Shown in pieces: positions 56,223-64,000 of a stretch of DNA of 64,000 nucleotides; the stretch's first letter is position 1, and the number at the start of each line of letters is the position of its first letter. The stretch lies in assembly GCA_019279435.1 (NCBI GenBank), contig JAAALK010000079.1, positions 105,071,198 through 105,135,197 on the forward strand, given 5' to 3'. Origin of the DNA: Zizania palustris. Its lineage: Eukaryota > Streptophyta > Magnoliopsida > Poales > Poaceae. Position numbers and translations under genes: made by a program. The notes beneath the pieces were generated by a model. It saw only the letters and a program-made list of their open reading frames with translations. It was not told the origin of the DNA and searched no databases.

Positions 56223-58281
56223 GCTACTTTAGCTTCTTAGTGTGTGGACCTGCTCCCTTGGCCCTTCTTCGATGCTTGTTCAACAACATGTTATACGTTA
56301 CCTTCAGCCTCCTTTGAGTCTTAGCCGAAGGGGTATTAATGTTCTGTTTCCACACTTCTATCTTAGGGTTCTTCGGTACGAGCGTGCGAGTGCGTGGCTC
56401 TCCAACAATTACATCCTTTCCCTTAGCCGACTCGGCCTGTTCTGGCCGAATCAACACCTTTTTCTCGCCGAGGTCGACGGCGTTGATGGGAAAAAGGATC
56501 TTTATCCAGCTTCATCTTCGGATTATGGTCTATCTTCAATCGTCCTTCTTCTATGGTCGATTGTATTTGCCGTCGAAAAACATTGCAGTCATTAGTATTA
56601 TGTGAATGTGAATCATGCCACTTACAGTATGGATGCTTCTTTAACTCATCGGCAGGTGGAATGACTTGACCCTTAGGTAACCTGAGAAGCTGACTTTTTA
56701 AGAGAAAATCAAATATTTTATCACATTTAGTTATATCAAACGAGTATTTGACCTCATTAGGTCGATTCTTTGTGGGGGATGGTCGTAACTCGGAGCAAGT
56801 GATGGGTTTATTCTTAGCGTTCAACACCCATTCAGCTGCGTACATATCGGCCAAACCCTCCTCTTCTGATTCTTCCTCGTCAGAACGTTCCATGATGTGG
56901 ATTTCAGCCCTAGGCTTGCTAAATGTTTTAATAAACTTTTTATCTTTGGTTCGGCCTTCCTGGACCAGAGCCTGCTGTAAAACTTGGCTAACTTCTAAAA
57001 GGTTTTGGTTATCTAACCTCTCTTTAATTTCGGAACGCAACCCGTTAAAAGCTAGTCCCTTTCCAAAATATTAAGGCTAAAATATCGGTTTCTAGTATCC
57101 CTAAAACGCTTGATGTACTCAGAGGCGCTCTCGCTAGATTTCTGCTTAACCGATTTCAAATGTGAAAGCCTAAGTTCTGTCTCACCCGTGTAGAAATAAT
57201 CATGGAATTTCCTCTAAATCATCCCACGTTTGGATGGAGTTCGGCGGGAGCGCCGAAAACCAAGTGAAAGCGGTGCCGGACAGTGAGAGAGAAAATAGTC
57301 TAACTTTTAGAGCATCTATCCCGCTAACTTCTCCACACTATGCCAAAAATTGACTAATGTGCTCTAGTGTAGTTTTTCTACCCTCACCATCGAACTTAGT
57401 GAATTCAGGGATTCTATAGCCGCGGGGGTAGGGTACTGTGTTAGGATGGTCAGGGTATGGCTTATGGTAGACCCTAACCCGTCCCTTGGGCAGGAAACCA
57501 GCACATTCTCTAAATAGTGCGCGGACCCGCTCCTCTATGTCATCTTGGCATGTTGCTTGTGTGCGCCTCTCATGCGGGGACGCGACACGCGGTGGGATAT
57601 CGGCGTGTCGGCCATGGGCCTCTTCCCTGCATGCTATATGTATGACGTGATCATGTCCGGGTGCCTGTGCATGTGGTGCGGGCAGCGTGGGTACCGGCGT
57701 AGGTGGTGGTGCATGGTATGCAGTGTTGTTTTGACTGTAGGTGTAATAATTAGTCTCGGCCATAATCGTTGAGGCTGGAGACATGATTGTGCCAGTGCCG
57801 TCGTTGTTTCTACCGTACACATGGTTTGCCGGAGGTACACTAGCAATAGGAACCGGGGGTGCGGCTTTAGTAAAGCCGAACCTCCTAAGAGTCACCTCCA
57901 CTTGGGAGCTGACTGCCGAATCTAAACGGTTGGCTAGCGAAGCGCTAATGGCTTGATCTACTGATGCGGCTATTTTTTCTCAATCTCTAAAGAAGATAAA
58001 TGAGGCGATACAGGTGTTACCTAGACTTGAGCGAGGTCGGGGGTGATGATGTCACGCTTGATGAAGCCCGCGCGTGTCTTGACGTAGCCCCCAAGCATCA
58101 TGTCTTGCAGTGCCTTTAACTTTGCTTCGATCTCTGCTCAGTCTTCTGCGGGGATATCTTCAAGTGTAGGTGTCAAGATGTTACGGTTGTCGATATCCGC
58201 GCCTCCTATTGTGTCCATCGGCGGTGTAGATGTAGTAGTCAACGTAGATGTACCGGTGGCCGATGTAGATGTACTTGTCAT
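56223..58281 (-). pseudogene. O gag
   Basis: Probable start ATG 58281-58279 (MTSTSTSATGTSTL), 14 bp beyond the PBS. Stops TGA 58138-58140 and others interrupt. The retrotransposon Gag domain is readable near 57370-57220 (LFSLSLSGTAFTWFSALPP) after a TAG at 57338-57340. The open piece 57040-56423 ends with a Cys/His cluster (YCKWHDSHSHNTNDC). The mature form would be nucleocapsid and packaging protein. Confidence 0.8.
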
Positions 58282-58294
58282 GTTGGCGTAGCCC

Positions 58295-58312
58295 TCCCCA
58301 GTGGAGTCGCCA
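58295..58312 (-). other. O primer binding site (tRNA-Arg type)
   Basis: TGGCGACTCCACTGGGGA on the minus strand, seven bases from the LTR end. It matches the 3' end of plant tRNA-Arg(ACG), as I recall it, with one difference. tRNA-Arg priming is known for Ogre-type elements. Confidence 0.75.
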
Positions 58313-58319
58313 AAAAGTG

Positions 58320-59599
58320 TGTTGACACGAAAACGTGCCCGCACACTTGGGTCAGTTCGACGATCAAAAAGTGCGCGGATACTTAGGAACAAGCCCAAGC
58401 GTGATGCGGCATCGACGTCGCGTTCTGACTACCCTTAGTCATGATAAGGAGGGTGGAGTCGCCAGGAAATCAGATCACACAAAATAACCCAATTAGCCGA
58501 AAGAAATAGATTAAACAGAATAAAATCAGCAAACCAGTCGGAGCCTGTCTGCTTCAAAGTCTGGTGCGAAGGGGCACCGAAGTATACCTTCGGTGTCTGG
58601 TGCGAAGTATCTCGCCGAAGGGTGCTTCGGCGTTCGGACTGATCCAGGCGAAGATGGACTTCGAACGGATCTGGATGCAACGATCACCTCCGAACAGCGG
58701 TGTTCGGCGTGAGGTTTCTGACGGCAAATTACAGAAGTGCCGCGAGAGGCACGCGTGGGTGTAACTTCATCTAGTGTGGAGTATGGTCGTGGCGAAAGCC
58801 TGTTGTGACGAAGTGTGCTGGCGAAGCCTGTTGCCGGAGCCTGCAGTCCCACCGAAGGGTGTCTTGGTGACCTCTGAAACCGATCTCTCAGCTCCGGACA
58901 CCTCCGATGAAGTAGCTCCGAACGTGGGAACCTGCAACAAAGAGAGTTCGAAGTGCCAATTCGACCTGAGGACCGAATTCTACTAAGTGTTGCACTAGTA
59001 GCGAAGGTAGCAATCTGTTACGCAGATTAGCGGATACTTCATAGGCAAAGTAATAAGACGATAGCAATCTATTACGTAGATTAACGGATACTTCACAAGC
59101 GAAGTAACAAGGGTTACCACTGTTCCGTAGTGGCTGACCGAGGGCTTCCAGGCAAACCCATGAAGAGGTACAGGAAAAATAAAGGTAAAGTAAATACGAT
59201 CAAAGCTAGGGCTTTGGTTTGGTTTGAGTTGGGGGGCCTCTACGCTGGCCTCGGCTCTCTATTTATAGGGGCTTAATTTCCAATCTAATCTTCTATTAAC
59301 CCGGCCGGATGGAGATAAAACTGAGCTGGAATCGCATACAACTCCATCTCTGCCGAAGTGGGCTTCGGCCAGGCCCGTCGAGGCCTACTCCTCAGGCGGA
59401 AGTTCCGGTGGCGTGGGTCTCCAAAGGCTTCTCGGCCGAAGCCCATGGGCTGGCTAGCGGCTTTTGGAGCCCATAGCTCAATGGACCTTCGGCCCTGTAG
59501 GGCTTCGGACGGACCCTGGACATGTGTATTTTTGGCCCAAATCACCAAAATTGATATTTTGACAATCTCAGCCATTAATGCCATTTTTTGCTATCAACA
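58320..59599 (-). repeat. O 5' LTR (1280 bp), intact copy
   Basis: TGTTGATAGCAAAA ... CGTGTCAACA on the minus strand. TATA box (minus TATAAAT) at 59261-59267. Followed by the duplication GCGTG. It is the reference copy for the broken 3' LTR at the left. Confidence 0.95.
59261..59267 (-). promoter_or_regulatory. O LTR TATA box
   Basis: CCCCTATAAATAGAGAGCC on the minus strand. In the 3' LTR this box is lost: B's right end lies where it would be. Confidence 0.65.
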
Positions 59600-59604
59600 G
59601 CGTG

Positions 59605-60990
59605 CATGCGCGTTGCCACTGCTACATGCAACCTACTGCTGGGACGCTGCCGCTGCGGCCACTGGCACTGTTGTGTTGATTTTGCATGCGGATTCAGGCA
59701 CCGAGCAGTCCGCGCAAAACACGAAATAGAGCTCGCTGATCCATGCGTGCCGCACTTTCCACAGAAAATCACATGAGCTACCGTGCTGCGCTTGCGCTTG
59801 GTCTCCGCCTCGGTTGCGTCGCCACGTCCTGCTGCTGCGGTTGCGCAAGAAACAACGTGTGCTAAGACCTATCGCTAGGATCTGCTAGGCGTCTTGCTGT
59901 AGCTATAGCTATGCACCTCGACTGCTGCATGCGCCCATGCGCCGAGCAGACGGATCGCTGCACAAGGCAGCGCTGCCGTGGTGCGCTGTGCTGGAAAAAC
60001 TAAGAAGCAACGATGATTTTTGCAGATCAAAAAGTGTCGGCGGCTGAGAATAACCTGAGGAGAAAAATGTGGCGGCGGTGGAAGACAAATTGGACTATAT
60101 ATTAATCTCAAATCAGTCAACCCTAACCCTAGGGGGTTGGGGACTATTTATAGGCAGCCCACTAATAAAGGGAAAAGACTAATTTACCTCTAGGGTAAAT
60201 TACACTGACTCTAAAAATAAAATTGGAAATTACTAAAATGCCCTTAGGATATTTAACTGACTCGAATAACAAAGACTGTGGACCTAAAGACTAAATATTA
60301 AAATCCTAAATAAAGATAATCATTGGTTGTCAGTTTTGCGCCGACCTGATTCCATAGCTCCCTTAGTCCGGCAATCCCTCGCCGCTCCCTCAGCCCGGCA
60401 ATCACTCGCCGCTCCGTGAGCCCGACAATCACTCGCCACCCGTGTACATGAGTCAATCCCGGTCAACAGACCAGTGGATCCTCTGCCGCTCCTATCCCAT
60501 GTACTCGGATTGGGCCAGCCTGACTCCACAGCTCCTCTGCTTGGCTGTCGCTCGCTGCCCGTGTACTTGAGTCACATGCGCCCCAGACACGACAAGTCTC
60601 ATCTTCTCTTCACGTCTCCTCTTTGACTTCCGTTGACAATCACTCATCACATCTGGAGCCATAAGACCCATGCTCTTCAACATGGTTCCTCAACCGATGA
60701 ACTAAAACTTCATTGGTGAACTGCAAAAGTACCCGAACGAAGAGCTTTTAGAACAATCTAATGAATAGCAGTAATAGCAACAAATCAGATTAAGGATCAA
60801 TCAGATGAAGTCATGACTGAATAGTTGAGATGTCATTTGTTCATCTGGGGTGAAGAATAAGAAACAAATCAAGATTTTTAGCAACCAAAACCAGAAACAA
60901 ATTAATGAACATAAACTGAAACCAAAGTCTGAACATAATTCAAAGAGAACCAAAACAAAGTATACTAAAATAGAATCAAATAGAGAGTGA
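59605..60990 (-). other. Right flank block 1: LTR-like promoter region, no gene
   Basis: The minus strand has CCTATAAATAGTCCCC near 60140-60155, preceded by AT-rich DNA and followed by a GC-rich leader, an arrangement like a plant LTR. Three imperfect 27-bp repeats (core CCCGGCAATCACTCGCCGCT) lie at 60363-60443. No TG...CA ends or duplication could be fixed, so a decayed LTR is a suggestion only. Confidence 0.35.
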
Positions 60991-62001
60991 ACCTGATTTG
61001 CTACAGAGATGAAGGCCGTCGGTGAAGAACCGCTACTATCAGTAGCACTGTATTAGTTCAGGGACACAAAACTTGCATAGCGCTGTTCAATTTCAGGTCG
61101 GCAAAATAGCTTCCATCGCTGCTCTGTTCATCTTCAAGCAATTGCCGATGGTGGCTAGCAACAAACAACAGTATACCATATTGGATCAAAATCACATCTT
61201 CAAGGAACTTTGAGCAAAGGCAAAAGGAAAGAAGAAAACACAACACAAAGAAGAGGAAAAATTCTGGTTAGGTAGCCCCCAAATGTTCAGCCAAAAGTTC
61301 CCCTAACCCTTGGGCATAAGGTCCTTTATATAGGAAAGCCCATCACGGTATTCCCCAAAATACCATTAGGGTTAAAAGACTAAGTATTTACCTAATTGTC
61401 ATTATGTATTTTCAGAATTATTAATTCTGAAAAATACACAAATGTATACTCCTAATTTATTACATCATTGACCCGATTCTTTTAATATTTTTTTAAAATT
61501 TGAAAATTCCAAAAAATACTAAAAGATTACACTAAATCTAGACTACTATTGTGATGATTTTCAACAAAAACCGACAAAGCCTTCCCGGTCTTAAACATGT
61601 GTCGCTAGTCCGCGAACTCGACTGCCAGCAAGTCTCTCCCGCTATCGTTCCCTCGAGATGCCTTGTCACTTGCACTGGCTTCCCTTTCGCTGACTTGATC
61701 AACACTTCGTCTCGATCATCAGCTCGTCCATGTCTTGTCTTATCTCCATGTAGATGCCTGAGATCACTTTCAACTTCAATTGGCATCCTCGACCATCCGG
61801 CATCAGACTCCCTGTCTAACCCTGATCACCCGCCATCGACAGTTGATAAGCATCTCAACCCTCCACCCACGAGACAAGCAAAACATGCAACTCCATGCAA
61901 CCCATTCCATGACTCTCACAAACAACCAAATTAGTCAGATAATCTTGTCAATCACTCATCATAAATATAGAACCACAGTGAAAGCCTCACTTGGTTTCTC
62001 A
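60991..62001 (-). other. Right flank block 2: probable 3' LTR of the copia remnant
   Basis: The minus strand carries TTTCCTATATAAAGGACC near 61335-61350. Its right edge follows a purine run, TTAAGGGGGAG at 62004-62014, which looks like a polypurine tract before an LTR starting TGAGAAACC. The left boundary is not clear (between about 60710 and 61010). Confidence 0.4.
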
Positions 62002-62014
62002 ATCTCCCCCTTAA

Positions 62015-63113
62015 TGAGTGCATTGAAAACTCCAAGATAAAATAAAGTAAAATGCAAGTTCATCACACAAGTGACCATGAAAGCTCAGAAAGAGAAAAAA
62101 ATAAACATGTCACTCGATAAAAGTTTTTGGTAAAATGGCAAGTAAACTCAGAAGCAAGCAAAAATAGGATCAAGATCTATGAATTCTCCGCATTTGGCAA
62201 TGTAGACATCATGATAGCAACATGAGATGTGAAGATGAAGTGTAAATGAAAGATTATAGCATATGATTAAGTCCAATTACAGTACAAAACAAGCATTTGC
62301 CTTGAATATTGTCCAAAAGTACTATGTGATCAACTCAAATGTATACAATCAAATTAACAACATGAGCATCATTTTCAAGTTTTAGCAAATAAATGCATCA
62401 CTACTCAGACTAGCATACTAGACATGACAAGGCAAGAGATGCAAAATCTAATCAAATACTAACCAGATAAGCATATCCCACTATAAGGAGCTTCAACACA
62501 CTTGATATGCAATGAATTCAAACTTTTTGATGATTTTTTTATTTTTTATTTTTGTGCCAGGGGTTATTTGCATGTCAACCTTATGCTAACCGACCAAGAT
62601 AAGCCTAGGTTGAAACCATCAGAAGCTTAAAGCATTGGTCTTGATATACACTTCAATGTCCCAGTTCATACCAAAGTGCTATGGTAAGTAGTCTAGAACA
62701 AAGTAGTGCGACAATGCAAACCCACCTAGATCTTTTCAATTTTAGCGCAAGATAGCATGAATATCAAATATTTTCATTTCATTTTCATTTTTCATTCATT
62801 TTTTAAAATTTTCACAACAATATTTTTTATATGATCAAGTTGCGTATTAGCATCCAAGTGAATAGGACCTAGCTACTAGGTATGTAAAAGATAGCAAATG
62901 CAGTCAACCTATTCATGCTAGTTTCTAGACTAAGCAGTGATCATTTTCAAATTTTCACAAATAAAAGCCATGCTCAAGACAGATATCATATGCATTCAAG
63001 CTAAGTGTAATCAACAATATTAAAAGACAGTATTACAAAGGCATAATAAAGCATGTACTTGTAAAATCAATTAATCATATTACAGAAGCTTATACAATGC
63101 TAAACAACTCCCC
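62015..63113 (-). other. Copia 3' untranslated region, no gene seen
   Basis: AT-rich, with T-rich tracts at 62520-62560 and 62760-62840. No coding frame. It lies between the copia stop and the likely polypurine tract. Confidence 0.45.
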
Positions 63114-64000
63114 TCACATGATGCCATAGGGATGACAAATAGCAAGCTCTCCTCTCAAAAATGCAAAGTGTGAAGCAACGAGAGGCTTGGTAAAAATATC
63201 TACAAGCCGGTTCTGGGTATCAACAAAGCACAAATCAATATCACCCTTCTCATTGTGATCTCTTAAGAAATGATAACTCACATCAATGTGTTTGGTCCTA
63301 GAATGCTATACTAGGCTGTTTGCTAAGATAGTTGCACTAGTGTTATCACAAAACAGTGGAACACCCTTAAAATCCAACCTAAAATCCCGCAAAGTAGAAA
63401 CCATCCACAAAATCTGTGCGCAATAGCTAGCGGCAACTACATATTCAGCCTCAGCTGTAAACTGTGCAACACTAGACTATTTGCGAGAAGACCAACACAC
63501 AAGAGAAGAACCCAGAAAATGGCAAGTCCCAGATGTACTCTTTCAATCAATTCGACAACCATCAAAATCAACATCAGAAAAACCTCTTAAGCATAATGAA
63601 GATGATGCAGAATACCAAATGCCAAATTCAAGAGTATGCATGAGATACCTTAGTATGCGCTTGATAGCTTGACGATGTGAAGCACTTAGAGAAGCCTGAA
63701 AATGAGCACACAAACATACTGCAAAGTGTATGTCCGACCTCATAGCCGTCAAGTAGAGGAGGGAGCCGATCATGCTCCAGAACTCCTTCCGGTACACTTC
63801 TTCTCTATCTTCATCTAGGTCTAGCGCAACTGAACTACCCATTAGGGTAGCAAGTGGTTTTGCATTAGCCATGTCAAAGCATTTTTGCATGTATTTAGTG
63901 TATTTTGTCTGAAGTACAAAGGTTCCTTGTTTGCTTTGCTTGATTGGCAAATCAAGGAAGAAGGTGAGTTCGCCCATCATCGACATTTCAAATTCCCTTC
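63114..64000 (-). pseudogene. Ty1/copia polyprotein, RT end and RNase H (partial, leaves the window)
   Basis: Minus strand from the window edge: LTFFLDLPIKQSKQGTFVLQ, YTKYMQKCFDMANAKP, YLTAMRSDIHFAVCLCAHFQ, then RNase H with FSDVDFDGC, a TGA at 63543-63545, a TAG near 63480, AQFTAEAEYVVAASYCAQIL, DNTSATILANS, a TAG near 63310, and the usual copia end RTKHIDVSYHFLRDH ... DIFTKPL ... LRGELA, ending at TGA 63114-63116. It is the only copia element in the window and is dead. Confidence 0.88.

Larger units (their letters stand above)
500..59599 (-). mobile_element. Element O: outer Ty3/gypsy (Tat/Ogre-like) retrotransposon, host of all nested insertions
   Basis: The two ends match: the LTR sequence starts TGTTGACACG and ends GCTATCAACA at both sides, and 5-bp duplications GCGTG lie at 495-499 and 59600-59604. 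Coding runs on the minus strand: 5' LTR 58320-59599, PBS, gag, PR, RT, RNase H, INT, PPT, 3' LTR ending at 500. Its own sequence is only about 9.8 kb; the rest is elements A, B and C with their own passengers. The RT style (YIDD core, DGNAGYNQ block), the absence of a chromodomain and an 18-nt PBS matching plant tRNA-Arg except for one base fit the Tat/Ogre branch. Several in-frame stops show it is long dead. Confidence 0.93.

Noticed and set aside
55778..56317. 179-codon + strand frame
   Set aside because: Antisense shadow of O's Pro/Trp-rich Gag-protease linker.
60100..60160. Host gene promoter at the TATAAATA near 60145
   Set aside because: No coding sequence follows on the minus strand before the O insertion or at 1-499; an LTR-like origin is likelier.
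61551..61934. 127-codon + strand frame in the right flank
   Set aside because: No recognisable domain or start context, within an LTR-like block; probably chance.

Overview
The window reads as grass (Poaceae-type) heterochromatin. I recognise no host gene in it. About 59.1 kb of the 64 kb is one nested stack of Ty3/gypsy LTR retrotransposons, followed by a decayed Ty1/copia remnant at the right edge. The grass-like signs are a CRM (centromeric chromovirus) element with a tRNA-iMet primer site and a polyprotein that runs into its LTR, several Tat-lineage elements with two RNase H domains and an antisense gene, and GC-rich coding sequence. CRM-family elements suggest, but do not prove, a pericentromeric position. 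The species cannot be fixed from this sequence.

Layout. The host element 'O' (minus strand, 500-59599, LTRs beginning TGTTGACACG in + orientation and ending GCTATCAACA, 5-bp duplication GCGTG at 495-499 and 59600-59604) has been hit at least three times. Element 'B' (+, 987-11402) sits in O's 3' LTR; its own 5' end and part of that LTR are deleted. Element 'A' (+, 12203-23827, duplication ACACT) sits in O's integrase; its two 495-bp LTRs look identical and its 1798-codon gag-pol is open. Element 'C' (+, 25719-53019, duplication CGTAG/TGTAG) splits O's RNase H. C in turn holds 'D' (minus, 28386-44333, duplication CTCAA) in its RT. D holds the CRM element 'X' (minus, 32324-39756), and X holds a short non-autonomous CRM derivative 'Y' (minus, 36591-39621, duplication TAATT/TAAGT). 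The deepest path is therefore O > C > D > X > Y, five levels.

How the parts work together. A, B, C and D are Tat-lineage elements with the order LTR, PBS, gag-PR-RT-RH-RH-INT on one strand, then (where kept) a tandem-repeat tract, then a multi-exon gene on the opposite strand (PF04195/Transposase_28-like N-terminal part, long coiled coil) driven toward the pol end, then PPT and LTR. In A this antisense gene has five exons whose GT-AG junctions and phases all agree, giving one 985-residue frame; B, C and D carry decayed or truncated versions with matching splice sites. A TATA-like box lies at near-constant distance (about 110-120 bp) upstream of the antisense ATG in B, C and D, and A has its own TATAAATA. 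A is the only element that looks competent for movement. All other coding regions carry stops, frameshifts or deletions.

The outer flanks (1-499 and 59605-64000) are AT-rich or repeat-like DNA. The right flank holds two minus-strand TATA/LTR-like blocks and the 3' end of a copia RT-RNase H reading frame that leaves the window.
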